Positions 35,400 to 43,602 of a stretch of 64,000 nt of DNA are shown here, in pieces. The first letter of the stretch is position 1. Each line of letters starts with the position of its first letter. The notes under the pieces were generated by a model, which saw only the letters and a list, made by a program, of their open reading frames with translations, was not told where the DNA came from and did not search any database. Made by a program: the position numbers and the translations under genes. The DNA lies in NCBI GenBank assembly GCA_002435595.1, contig DJBL01000093.1, positions 13,801 through 77,800 on the forward strand. Direction: 5' to 3'. This DNA comes from Stenotrophomonas maltophilia. GTDB taxonomy: Bacteria; Pseudomonadota; Gammaproteobacteria; Xanthomonadales; Xanthomonadaceae.

Positions 35400-36694
35400 C
35401 AGAAGGTGACCTTGGCTTGCACGCCCAACGCCCAGGCGTTGTCGGTGCGGGTGTAGGCGAACGTGCCGGGATTGACGATGTACTGCACGTCCGGACGGAT
35501 CATCAGCCAGGGATTGACCTGGATGCTGTAGGACAGTTCGAACAGCTCTTCGGCCTGGCTGAGGTGGTACAGCGGCGAATCCAGTGGCACGCCCATGCCG
35601 GTGAGGCTGGCCCGACGCGCATCGACCAGGCGGCGGTTGATGTCGGCCCCCACGTACCCCAGTGCGATGCTGTCCTGCGCACGCTTGCCGATGCCCTGGT
35701 AGACACCGCCCAGCGCGTACCAGCGGCGGATCTGCGCGGTGTCCACGTCCGACACCATGTACTGCGCGAACGCGGTGAGCCCGCGCTGCGGATCGCCCGC
35801 TTCGCGGGTCAGGCGCTGCTCGGCCAGCACATACGCGCCATGACGGCCGGTGGTCGGCGAGGTATCCAGCCCGCGCTGGTCCACCCGCGAGGTTTCGTAG
35901 TAACCGCCGAACTTGTAGACGCCCGGATGGGTGCCGCCCTTGTCCGGGGTCCAGGTCACTTCCAGCGGAATCAGCGACCCGGTGGTGCCCGAGACGAACG
36001 GCCGGAACGCGTTGCGCTCGATGTTGCCGCCCAGGTTCGGATTGACCTGGAACCAGCCGGTGCGCACGTTCACTGCCGGGCTCACCTGCTGGGCCACTTC
36101 ACCGCCCCAGCGCGCGGTCGGATAGTTGTACCAGCCGCTGTTGCCGGACATCGCCAGCGGATGGGCGCAGAACGCGGCATTGACGAAATGGGTCAGCAGG
36201 CTGTGCAGGCCGAACTGGTTGCCCATGGCGTAATAGCCCAGCTTGACGTACGACTGCCCGCCATTGAAGGTCTGGTCGTAACTGGCCTCGGTGAGCCGGG
36301 TGTACTGACCGCCGTAAGCCTCCTGGATCGGGAAACGGTTGCCCACCAGGTCGGCCGAGGTGCTGTTGCCGCGGCGGTCATTGAGGGTGACGTGGAAGGC
36401 GCCGCCGTCCCAGCCGGCGAGCCGGCCCATGTCCAGGTCCACGCCGATGCGCAGCTGCTGCGCGTAACGGGCGCCGGTACGGCCATACCCGCCGTCGACC
36501 ACGCCCATCGCCTCGCCCACGTAGTCGCCACGGAAACGGATGCCCTGCGCGTCCAGCGCGCTGCGGGTGCCGCCCCAGTCGCCGGTCATCGTCTTGCCGT
36601 CGTAGCGATTGCTGTCCTGCGCGTGCGCCAGTGCAGGCGCCAGCAAGGCCAGGGACAGCGTCATGGCCAGGGAGGTCGGGGTCGGAGTACGCAT
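35399..36694 (-). CDS. quiX: OprB-family outer-membrane porin (QuiX-like)
   Basis: The 431-residue product has a signal peptide (MRTPTPTSLAMTLSLALLAPALAHA) and a beta-barrel of the carbohydrate-selective porin OprB family, starting DGKTMTGDWGGTRSALDAQGIRF and ending with a C-terminal Phe (LGVQAKVTF), as needed for BAM recognition. OprB porins pass sugars and some polyols. In Acinetobacter an OprB-like gene (quiX) lies in the quinate cluster, so quinate/shikimate entry is the likely role here. It is 20 bp after quiC and overlaps quiB by 1 nt. Confidence 0.86.
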   Translation of the reverse strand: MRTPTPTSLAMTLSLALLAPALAHAQDSNRYDGKTMTGDWGGTRSALDAQGIRFRGDYVGEAMGVVDGGYGRTGARYAQQLRIGVDLDMGRLAGWDGGAFHVTLNDRRGNSTSADLVGNRFPIQEAYGGQYTRLTEASYDQTFNGGQSYVKLGYYAMGNQFGLHSLLTHFVNAAFCAHPLAMSGNSGWYNYPTARWGGEVAQQVSPAVNVRTGWFQVNPNLGGNIERNAFRPFVSGTTGSLIPLEVTWTPDKGGTHPGVYKFGGYYETSRVDQRGLDTSPTTGRHGAYVLAEQRLTREAGDPQRGLTAFAQYMVSDVDTAQIRRWYALGGVYQGIGKRAQDSIALGYVGADINRRLVDARRASLTGMGVPLDSPLYHLSQAEELFELSYSIQVNPWLMIRPDVQYIVNPGTFAYTRTDNAWALGVQAKVTF

Positions 36695-36714
36695 CGGGAT
36701 CTCTCGGGGTGTGC

Positions 36715-38217
36715 TCAGCGCAGCGACAGCGGCGCGCTCAACGGGGAGGTGGCGCCCAGCGCGGAGGTCGCGGTGGCGGTCAGCGTGGCGATATCGGGGG
36801 TGGCCGGCAGGGTCAATGCGAAATGACCCTGCCCCTGCGCATCGGTGACCGCCTCGGTACTGCCGAGCAGGCGCTCGGCGTCGCTGCCGTTGGCGGCGCG
36901 GTTGCCGAACACCTCCAGCAGGTAGCGCTGCCCGGGCACGCCCTGGACCACCCCGCGCACGCTGCGCGCGCTGCCCTTGCCCTGCACGGTCTGCAGCACC
37001 GGGGCGGCCTGGCCCAGGTTGGGCGGCGGCTGGCAACCCTCACTGTCGGCACCGGCGCAGATGCGCGCACGCTTGGCTGGATCGCCCTCCACGCCGCGCC
37101 CGCGCGATCCCACGAAGACAGCATGCTCCAGCCCGGGGACGCCGAACACGATCGCGCCGCGCCGCTGGCCGGTGACGCAGGCACCGCCGGCTTCGCAACG
37201 CTCGATCGGCAGGCCGTTGCCGACCATCTGGTTGGCGCTGAAGCGGTTGGGTGCGCTCACCGGCTGCGGCCGCACTGCGATGCCGATCCCGTTGCCGGTG
37301 ATCGTATTGCCGTCCACCACGTTGTCGCTGCCGGTGATGCTCAGCCCGATCGAATTGCCGGTGAAGGTATTGGCCGCGATGTAATTGCGGTTGCCCCAGT
37401 TGATCTGCAGGCCGTCGGAGTAATCCACGAAGCGGTTGCGCACCACGGTGTTGTCGTTGCCCCACAGGATCTCGATGCCCTGCGACGGTTCCGGGTTGGC
37501 TGCGGTGGACTGGAACAGGTTGTCGGCCACCAGGTTCCAGGCCGCGCCGCGGGTGAGCTCCAGGCCGTCGCCGTTGTCCACGAACTGGTTGCGCACGATG
37601 CGGTTGTGCACGGTGGTGGTGGCGGTGGACTGGCCCTTGCCGTCGTCGCCGGTGAGCATGATCCCGGCACCGCCCTTGTTGGCGACGATGCGGTTGTCGT
37701 GGATGTCGCTGTGGCTGCTGCGGTTGATCAGCACGCCGATGCAGAAGTTGCGGATTTCCAGACCGCTCAGTTCCACCCCGCGGGTGTCGCGCAGGACCAG
37801 GCCGGGCAACGTGGTGGTGCGCACGTTGGTGCCGGACTGGCCCGGCTCCGCGCCGGGGCAGGCATCGGTGCCGGTCCCGGTCACATACGCCGATCCGTCG
37901 ATGGCCACGTACTGGCCCTCGCCTGCCCAGGGCGTGCCGACGATCTGCACCGGCCCGACGATCTCCGGCAACGGCGTGGCCGGCCGGATCACATACGGCG
38001 CATGGCCGACGGCAGCGATCTCGATGCGATAGCGCCCCGCGCCCTGGTTGGCGGTGTTGATCGCCCAGCGCAGCGAGCCGGGCGCGGCGTCGTCGGCATA
38101 GCGGTCCACGTGCAGCACCTGCAGGGCGTGGCGCGGCGGTTCGGCCTGGTAGGCCAGCGCCAGCGACGGCAGCACGGCAAGCAGGGACAGGGAAACGACA
38201 GACAGACGGCAACGCAT
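36715..38217 (-). CDS. quiC: exported right-handed beta-helix protein, candidate 3-dehydroshikimate dehydratase
   Basis: The 500-residue product has a signal peptide (MRCRLSVVSLSLLAVLPSLALA) and a parallel beta-helix from about residue 135 to 320, shown by Asn-ladder rungs such as SDIHDNRIVAN, VHNRIVRNQFVDN, GNDNTVVRNRF and GNRNYIAANTF. Conserved-looking acidic patches are DNGDGLELTRG (214-224) and YSDGLQINWGN (266-276). A C-terminal beta-sandwich-like domain follows residue 420. It is first in the quiC-quiX-quiB-pcaK operon. The pathway needs a 3-dehydroshikimate dehydratase to make protocatechuate and no sugar-isomerase-barrel type is present. Acinetobacter QuiC is, to my recollection, a periplasmic protein of this fold. 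GGAG lies 8 nt before the ATG. Confidence 0.7.
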   Translation of the reverse strand: MRCRLSVVSLSLLAVLPSLALAYQAEPPRHALQVLHVDRYADDAAPGSLRWAINTANQGAGRYRIEIAAVGHAPYVIRPATPLPEIVGPVQIVGTPWAGEGQYVAIDGSAYVTGTGTDACPGAEPGQSGTNVRTTTLPGLVLRDTRGVELSGLEIRNFCIGVLINRSSHSDIHDNRIVANKGGAGIMLTGDDGKGQSTATTTVHNRIVRNQFVDNGDGLELTRGAAWNLVADNLFQSTAANPEPSQGIEILWGNDNTVVRNRFVDYSDGLQINWGNRNYIAANTFTGNSIGLSITGSDNVVDGNTITGNGIGIAVRPQPVSAPNRFSANQMVGNGLPIERCEAGGACVTGQRRGAIVFGVPGLEHAVFVGSRGRGVEGDPAKRARICAGADSEGCQPPPNLGQAAPVLQTVQGKGSARSVRGVVQGVPGQRYLLEVFGNRAANGSDAERLLGSTEAVTDAQGQGHFALTLPATPDIATLTATATSALGATSPLSAPLSLR

Positions 38218-38335
38218 GCGCAGGCTCCGCACAGGAAAAGGGACTCCGGCGGTCTTCCCCTGCACCTGGCTTCAGTGCCGTCCGGCACTGCCCTCGCCCG
38301 CCAGAGGTGGATCGCTTGGAACGGGATTGAAAGTA

Positions 38336-38393
38336 GGTTTATCGCACTGCACCATTCAAGTGCGTTTATCGACTACGTGTGCGATTATCGAAC
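38336..38393 (-). promoter_or_regulatory. PcaR-type operator cluster of the quiC operon
   Basis: GTGCGATTATCGAAC (38379-38393) is the exact reverse complement of the 15-bp PcaR consensus. A second copy of the core, GCGTTTATCG (38362-38371), is offset by 19 bp in the same orientation, and a third, weaker one (GGTTTATCGC, 38336-38345) lies closer to the gene. Three 10-bp boxes resemble the PcaU-type arrangement in Acinetobacter. They lie 120-175 bp upstream of quiC. Confidence 0.75.
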
Positions 38394-38397
38394 TCAA

Positions 38398-38421
38398 CGG
38401 CTACGACCATTGTCGTAGCCG
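38398..38421 (-). terminator. hairpin between selO and the quiC promoter
   Basis: CGGCTACGAC-CATT-GTCGTAGCCG, a perfect 10-bp stem with a 4-nt loop, downstream of selO and just before the operator cluster. The T tract is weak (TTGAGTT), so termination may be partial; it would insulate the qui operon from selO read-through. Confidence 0.6.
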
Positions 38422-38501
38422 CACCCGCAGCGTCGCCCACGGCGCCACGCACAGCCAGGCAAGGCAGCGCCGTTGGCGTATTCAGCCGAATCCAGCGCCG
38501 C

Positions 38502-40067
38502 TCAGGAGCTGCAGGACAGCGTCGAGCACCCTGCCTTGTCGCGCGCCCAGTCCGGCCGCTTGCCCGCGTAGTGCTCGCGGCCGGGCTGCAGCGCGTAGGG
38601 CTGGCGCAGCACCTCCTGCAGCGCGTGCACCCCGCCCAGGTCGCCCTGCTCGGCCCGCTCGATCGCTTCCTGGGCCAGCCAGTTGCGCAGCACGTACAGC
38701 GGATTGGCCGCGGCCATCCGCTGTTGCCGCGCCGGTGCCGACAACTGGTCGCCACGCAGTCGGGCCGCGTACTGCTGCAGCCAGGCCTGCAAGGTCGGCT
38801 GCACGGCCTGGCGCCGCCCGGCGCTGTAGAACGCCTGCGCCAGCACCTGCTCCGCCGGCGCCTGCGGGTCCAATGCCATCAACCCGCGGAACGCCAGGGT
38901 CATGTCCATCTCGCCGTCCTGCAGGATCTGCAGCCACGCGGCCATCATCGCCACGTCTTCGTCGCGGCAGTGGGCCAGGCCGAACTTGGCCGCGATGTCC
39001 TCGCGCTCGCAGCGTGCATGCACCGCCTGGAAATGCGCCAGCCCGGCGTGCAGCGGTGCCACATCCTCGAACAGCGGTGACAGCGCCTGCGCCAGGCGGG
39101 TGAGGTTCCAGTAGGCCACCTGCGGCTGGGTGCCGAAGCGATAGCGGCGGCCCTGTGCATCGGTGGTGTTGGGGGTCCAGTCCGGATCGTAGTCGTCCAC
39201 CCAGCCATACGGACCGTAGTCGATGGTCAGGCCCAGGATGGACATGTTGTCGGTGTTCATCACCCCGTGCACGAAGCCCACCCGCATCCAGTGCGCCACC
39301 ATCACCGCGGTACGCTCGCAGACCAGGGCAAACCACCGCGCGTGGCGCTGTTGGCCGGCCTCGGCCAGTTCCGGGAAGTCGCGCGCGATGCAGGCATCGG
39401 CCAGCTGCCGCAGCAGCGCCACGTCGCCGCGCGAGGCCGGCAGTTCGAAACTGCCGAAACGGACGAACGAGGGCGCGACGCGGCAGACGATCGCGCCCGG
39501 TTCGGCACGTGCATTGCCGTCATAGAACATGTCGCGCACGACGCTGTCGCCGGTCCCGACCAGGCTCAACGCACGCGTGGTCGGCACGCCGAGGTGGTAC
39601 ATCGCCTCGCTGCACAGGAACTCGCGGATCGACGAGCGCAGCACTGCACGCCCGTCGGCCCCGCGCGAGTACGGGGTGCGGCCGGCGCCCTTGAGCTGCA
39701 GCTCCCAGCGTGCGCCGTCGGCGCCGAGCAGTTCGCCCAGCGAGATTGCCCGGCCATCGCCGAGCTGGCCGGCCCAATGCCCGAACTGGTGCCCGCCATA
39801 GTTGGCCGCCCACGGCGCCATGCCCGCGTACAGCGCGTTGCCACCGAACACGCGGGCAAAGTCGGCACTGTCGGTAAGATCCGGGCCGAAGCCCAGCAGG
39901 TCGGCGACCTCGGCCGACAGCGCCAGCAGGCGCGGATCGGTGACCGGGGTCGGCAGCACCGACGACCAGGCCGCGCCACGCACCTCGCGCACCCGCGGGC
40001 CGCTTTCCTCGTCGCCGGGGAGATCGCGGATGAAGCGGTTGTCGAAACGCAGCGATGGAGTACTCAT
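38502..40067 (-). CDS. selO: protein adenylyltransferase SelO (YdiU)
   Basis: A pseudokinase-fold enzyme that AMPylates proteins in response to oxidative stress. The 521-residue product has NYGGHQFGHWAGQLGDGRA, the inverted nucleotide-binding region LQLKGAGRTPYSRGADGRAV, and GFVHGVMNTDNMSILGLTIDYGPYGWVD, the metal and catalytic segment. It ends AGCSTLSCSS, the Cys-containing C-terminal motif that carries Sec in eukaryotes. Start ATG 40065-40067. It is 37 bp upstream of a GST gene's end on the same strand. Confidence 0.95.
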   Translation of the reverse strand: MSTPSLRFDNRFIRDLPGDEESGPRVREVRGAAWSSVLPTPVTDPRLLALSAEVADLLGFGPDLTDSADFARVFGGNALYAGMAPWAANYGGHQFGHWAGQLGDGRAISLGELLGADGARWELQLKGAGRTPYSRGADGRAVLRSSIREFLCSEAMYHLGVPTTRALSLVGTGDSVVRDMFYDGNARAEPGAIVCRVAPSFVRFGSFELPASRGDVALLRQLADACIARDFPELAEAGQQRHARWFALVCERTAVMVAHWMRVGFVHGVMNTDNMSILGLTIDYGPYGWVDDYDPDWTPNTTDAQGRRYRFGTQPQVAYWNLTRLAQALSPLFEDVAPLHAGLAHFQAVHARCEREDIAAKFGLAHCRDEDVAMMAAWLQILQDGEMDMTLAFRGLMALDPQAPAEQVLAQAFYSAGRRQAVQPTLQAWLQQYAARLRGDQLSAPARQQRMAAANPLYVLRNWLAQEAIERAEQGDLGGVHALQEVLRQPYALQPGREHYAGKRPDWARDKAGCSTLSCSS

Positions 40068-40078
40068 GGTGAGCAGAT

Positions 40079-40098
40079 GGGGGCGCCCGGGCGCCCCC
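40079..40098. repeat. 20-bp perfect palindrome
   Basis: GGGGGCGCCCGGGCGCCCCC lies between the selO start and the GST stop. It has no T tract and could be a weak terminator of the GST gene. Confidence 0.6.
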
Positions 40099-40104
40099 GC
40101 AAGC

Positions 40105-40797
40105 TCATGTGGCGCCGGCGGCCAGGTCCAGCGCCCCGCCGCGTTCGCTGGCCCGCTGGTACGCCGGGCGCTGCGCGATGCGCTGCAGGAAGCCCTGCAG
40201 CTTCGGGTAGGGGTCCATGCTGCCGGCGCGCGAGGCGGCGGCCTGGATCGGGAAGCTCATCTGGATGTCGGCGGCGGTGAAACGCTCGCCGGCGAACCAC
40301 GGCGACTGGCCCAGTTCATTGTCCATCCACTGCAGGTGCAGCTTCAGCTGCGGGCCCACGAAGCCCTTCATCACCTTGTCCACGATGCCGCGGGCGATCG
40401 GCCGGGCGAAGAACGGCATCGGCGCCTTGCGCACCCGGGCAAACACCAGGCTCATCAGCAACGGCGGCATCGCCGAGCCTTCGGCGTAGTGCATCCAGTA
40501 GCGGTAGCGCAGCCGCTCGGTTGCCTGCGCCGGCAGCAGTTCGGGCGAGAGCTGGCGGCCACTGTCATAGCGGTCGGCCAGGTATTCCAGGATCGCCCCG
40601 GATTCGGCCAGCACCAGCGCGTCGTCCTGCAGCACCGGCGATTTGCCCAGCGGGTGGATCTCGCGCAGGGCCTGCGGGGCCAGCCAGGTCTTCGGGTCAC
40701 GCCGGTAGCTGACCACCTGGTATGGCAGCCCCAGCTCTTCGAGCATCCACAGCACGCGCAGCGAGCGCGAGTGGTCCAGGTGGTGCACTTTGATCAT
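40105..40797 (-). CDS. glutathione S-transferase family protein
   Basis: The 230-residue product has an N-terminal thioredoxin-like domain (MIKVHHLDHSRSLRVLWMLEELGLPYQVV, GKSPVLQDDALVLAESGAILEYLADRY) in which the ESGAI motif binds the gamma-glutamyl part of glutathione, and an all-helical C-terminal domain. The DHSRSLRVLWML motif puts a Ser near the thiolate position (HSRS). Related enzymes are called GstA/YfcF-like; the substrate cannot be inferred. It is upstream of selO on the same strand and probably co-transcribed. Confidence 0.88.
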   Translation of the reverse strand: MIKVHHLDHSRSLRVLWMLEELGLPYQVVSYRRDPKTWLAPQALREIHPLGKSPVLQDDALVLAESGAILEYLADRYDSGRQLSPELLPAQATERLRYRYWMHYAEGSAMPPLLMSLVFARVRKAPMPFFARPIARGIVDKVMKGFVGPQLKLHLQWMDNELGQSPWFAGERFTAADIQMSFPIQAAASRAGSMDPYPKLQGFLQRIAQRPAYQRASERGGALDLAAGAT

Positions 40798-40875
40798 CGA
40801 CGCGTCCGCAGGTTCAAAGCGTCATCGTAACCGGCGCCCTGCCACGGTGACGTGGTTGCCCGGGATACGGCCAAT

Positions 40876-40908
40876 AAAAAACGCCGGAAGCTTTCGCTCC
40901 CGGCGTTT
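40876..40908 (-). terminator. terminator of the cold-shock gene
   Basis: AACGCCGG and CCGGCGTT form the stem; on the minus strand it is followed by a run of T (complement of AAAAAA at 40876-40881). It lies 30 nt after the cold-shock stop. Confidence 0.85.
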
Positions 40909-40938
40909 CATTGCAACCTGACGGTAGCGGGGGGTCGA

Positions 40939-41148
40939 TTAGACCGCCTGCACCTGGTCAGCCTGCATACCCTTCTGGCCCTGCACGGCGACGAAGGTCA
41001 CCTTCTGGCCTTCCTGCAGCGACTTGAAGCCGGTGCCCTGGATGGCACGGAAGTGCACGAAGAGGTCCGGGCCGCTTTCCGGGGTGATGAAGCCGAAGCC
41101 CTTGGCATCGTTGAACCACTTGACGGTGCCGCTCTGACGATCAGACAT
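40939..41148 (-). CDS. cold-shock domain protein
   Basis: The 69-residue protein is a single CSD fold with both RNA-binding motifs, RNP1 (KGFGFI) and RNP2 (LFVHF). It opens MSDRQSGTVKWFNDAKGFGF and ends GMQADQVQAV. It binds single-stranded nucleic acid and acts as an RNA chaperone. AGGAG lies 8 nt before the ATG. The upstream in-frame codons are not translated in related genes. I do not assign it to a specific Csp. Confidence 0.95.
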   Translation of the reverse strand: MSDRQSGTVKWFNDAKGFGFITPESGPDLFVHFRAIQGTGFKSLQEGQKVTFVAVQGQKGMQADQVQAV

Positions 41149-41448
41149 GTACAAACTCCTGAAACAATAGTTGAAATAATCGCGGCCGCCCATTGTGGGC
41201 GCCGAGACTGAGTTGCAGGCGTTGGTAAAGCGGATCGATGAGCAGATCGTGAGATCAACTGCACCAGGCCACGATTCACGGTGACCCTAGCAAACACAGT
41301 GTGGGGGACGATACTCGTGTTTTACCGAAAAAGCGATAGCTGGTTTATTCAGCCATCCCCCCGTCCCGCCTGACGCGACAAGGGATTGGCGCATCCTACA
41401 CGAATTCGCACCCCCTATTCAGACTTTTCTTACCTTAAGATCAGCCAA
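41149..41448. other. divergent 300-bp gap with likely long csp leader
   Basis: The gap between the cold-shock gene (minus) and yaiI (plus) is 300 bp. Csp genes often have long structured 5' leaders, and the minus-strand part from 41149 to about 41300 fits this. I see no further gene and no strong inverted repeat. AT content rises near 41310-41350, where a promoter could lie. Confidence 0.35.
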
Positions 41449-41925
41449 ATGCCCGATTCAAGTTCTGCCAATGGCCGCATCTGGGTAGATGCCGACGCCT
41501 GCCCCGGGGTGATCAAGGAGATCCTGTTCCGGGCCGCCGAGCGGGTGAAGATCCCGCTGACCCTGGTCGCCAACCATTGGCTGCGGATACCGCCCTCGCC
41601 GGTGATCCGCTTCCTGCAGGTGCCGCCGGGGCTGGACGTGGCCGACAGCGCCATCGTTGAACGGGTTGCCGCCGGCGATCTGGTGGTCACCCAGGACATC
41701 CCGCTGGCCGCGCTGGTACTGGCCCGGCAGGCCGTCGCCCTGAACCCGCGCGGCCAGCTCTACACCCCGGACAACATGGCCGAGCGCCTGTCGATGCGGA
41801 ACTTCATGGAGGAGTTGCGCGGCGCCGGCGTGCAGACCGGCGGCCCGCCACCACTGGGCCCGCGCGAACGGCAGGCATTCGCCGCCGAACTGGACCGCTG
41901 GCTGGCGAAGCGTTCAGCGCGCTGA
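41449..41925 (+). CDS. yaiI: UPF0178 protein YaiI (DUF188)
   Basis: The 158-residue product starts MPDSSSANGRIWVDADACPGVI and has the family landmarks IWVDADACPGVIKEIL, LVVTQDIPLAALVL, PRGQLYTPDNMAERLSMRNFMEELR and GPRERQAFAAELDRWL. The acidic residues of the WVDADACP and TQDIPLA motifs suggest a PIN-like nuclease fold (inference). ATG 41449 gives the normal length; an earlier in-frame ATG would add 21 residues not usual in the family. Function unknown. Confidence 0.92.
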   Translation: MPDSSSANGRIWVDADACPGVIKEILFRAAERVKIPLTLVANHWLRIPPSPVIRFLQVPPGLDVADSAIVERVAAGDLVVTQDIPLAALVLARQAVALNPRGQLYTPDNMAERLSMRNFMEELRGAGVQTGGPPPLGPRERQAFAAELDRWLAKRSAR

Positions 41926-42012
41926 ACCACGGCCGTGAAATCCGGGCTGGCCTGGTGGTGCCGGCAGCTGGCCGGCCCTGCCGGGCGCTTCGGCATGGCC
42001 GGTGCCCCGGCC

Positions 42013-42918
42013 CTAGCGGCCTGCGAGCTGCCGGGCGCTGCTGAAATGACGCGGTTCGCCGGTCAGCGGATCGATGAAGGCCAGCGCCCGGGCCAGCAGC
42101 TGCAGCGGTGGCGCCGCAGCGCCCTCGCCCGGCGGGCGTAGCGTGGGGTACAGGTCGTCCCCAACGATGGGCGCGCCCAGCGCGGCCATGTGCACGCGCA
42201 ACTGGTGTTTGCGGCCGGACTCGGGGTGCAGCCGGTAGCGCCAGATCGGCCCGGCGGCATCGATCACCTCGACCCGGGTGCGCGCGTTGGGCTCGCCGGC
42301 CACCTCGGCCATGCGGAAGAACGGTTCGCCCGCTACCAGCCGGGTATGCCGCTCCAGCGGAAAGCTGCGCCCGGGCAGCGCCGGCGCCAATGCCTCGTAC
42401 GTCTTGCCGATGCGCCGCTCGCGGAACAGCCGCTGGTAGGCGTCACGGGTATCGGGGTGGGTGGAAAACAGCACCAGGCCGGCGGTGAGGCGGTCCAGCC
42501 GGTGCAGCGGCACCAGGTCGGCATTGCCGGTGCGCGCCACCAGCCGCGCCAGCAGGGTTTCACGCACATGGCCACCGGCCGGGGTCACCGGCAGGAAGTG
42601 CGGCTTGTCGGCCACCAGCAGATGCGCATCGGCATGCAGCACCGTTTCCAGGAACGGGATCACCGGTTCCTCGGCCACCTCACGGAAATACTGGATTTCC
42701 AGCCCCACCTGCCACGCCCGGTCCGACGCCAGCGCCCTGCCCTGCGCGTCCAGCACCCGCCCCCGTGCGAAGCGGCTTTCCCATTGCGCCCGGTCGATCC
42801 GCGGGAAGCGCGCGCACAGGCCGTCGAGCAGGGTCGCCCACGGGCCCGGCGGCAGTTGCAGGCGACTGGGCGTGGAGGCGCGGTCGATGAGCAGACCGCG
42901 TGGCGGGGAACGTGACAT
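42013..42918 (-). CDS. RluA-family pseudouridine synthase
   Basis: The 301-residue product converts uridine to pseudouridine in an RNA. The catalytic Asp is in HRLDRLTAGLVLFS, preceded by LLVADKPHFLPVTP and followed by RRIGKTYEA, RTRVEVID and GRKHQLRVHMAALGAPIVGD. The N-terminal 90 residues lack a clear S4 domain and resemble the RluA/YqcB class acting on rRNA or tRNA. It ends with a flexible tail (ARQLAGR). The start ATG 42916-42918 is chosen over upstream in-frame codons. The target cannot be read from sequence. Confidence 0.9.
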   Translation of the reverse strand: MSRSPPRGLLIDRASTPSRLQLPPGPWATLLDGLCARFPRIDRAQWESRFARGRVLDAQGRALASDRAWQVGLEIQYFREVAEEPVIPFLETVLHADAHLLVADKPHFLPVTPAGGHVRETLLARLVARTGNADLVPLHRLDRLTAGLVLFSTHPDTRDAYQRLFRERRIGKTYEALAPALPGRSFPLERHTRLVAGEPFFRMAEVAGEPNARTRVEVIDAAGPIWRYRLHPESGRKHQLRVHMAALGAPIVGDDLYPTLRPPGEGAAAPPLQLLARALAFIDPLTGEPRHFSSARQLAGR

Positions 42919-43040
42919 GCAGGGCGACAACCGGAGCGCGAAGTGTCCAGCGTGCCACCAAACGCCCTCCTTCAGAAGCATCGCCCCGGACACCCCGGAG
43001 CCAAACCACTATCATGGTCCTCTTTGCTCCCGGTATCCCC

Positions 43041-43592
43041 ATGGCCCTCACCGCCACCATCCGCAAGGCCGAACTGCAGATCAGCGACATGGATCGCGGC
43101 TACTACGCCAGCCATTCGCTGACCCTGGCCCAGCACCCCTCCGAGACCGATGACCGGTTGATGGTGCGGCTGCTGGCGTTCGCGCTGAACGCCGACGACC
43201 GCCTGGAGTTCGGCCGCGGCCTGAGCGTGGACGACGAGCCGGACCTGTGGCGCCGCGATTACACCGGCGACATCGAGCTGTGGATCGAACTGGGCCAGCC
43301 GGACGAGTCGCGCCTGCGCAAGGCCGCCGGCCGCGCGCGCGCGGTGCAGCTGGTCACCTACGGTGGCCGCGCGGCGGACATCTGGTGGGATCGCAATGCC
43401 TCGGCACTGAAGAAGCTGGCACTGCTGGAGGTGATGGACCTGCCCGGTGAGTTCGTCACCGAATGGGGCGCGCAGATCGAGCGCACCATGCGCTGGGACG
43501 TGCTGATCCAGGACGGCGAGGTGCAGCTGATGTCCGACAAGGCCCAGCTCAGCGTCATCCCCACCTGGCGCAAGCAGAAGCCGCAGGCCTGA
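43041..43592 (+). CDS. yaeQ: YaeQ family protein
   Basis: The 183-residue product opens MALTATIRKAELQISDMDRGYYASHSLTL and holds ARAVQLVTYGGRAADIWWDRN and WDVLIQDGEVQLMSDK, the core of YaeQ (a PD-(D/E)XK-like fold). E. coli YaeQ was once linked to RfaH function; the molecular role is unresolved. ATG 43041 gives the family length; ATG 43014 is possible but adds nine residues. It is 10 bp upstream of the flavoprotein gene and probably co-transcribed. Confidence 0.93.
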   Translation: MALTATIRKAELQISDMDRGYYASHSLTLAQHPSETDDRLMVRLLAFALNADDRLEFGRGLSVDDEPDLWRRDYTGDIELWIELGQPDESRLRKAAGRARAVQLVTYGGRAADIWWDRNASALKKLALLEVMDLPGEFVTEWGAQIERTMRWDVLIQDGEVQLMSDKAQLSVIPTWRKQKPQA

Positions 43593-43602
43593 GTCCGCTG
43601 CG

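Noticed and set aside
36631..38418. A 595-codon plus-strand frame across the beta-helix gene
   Set aside because: The minus-strand frame has a signal peptide and beta-helix rungs; the plus frame has none and would read through the operator cluster.
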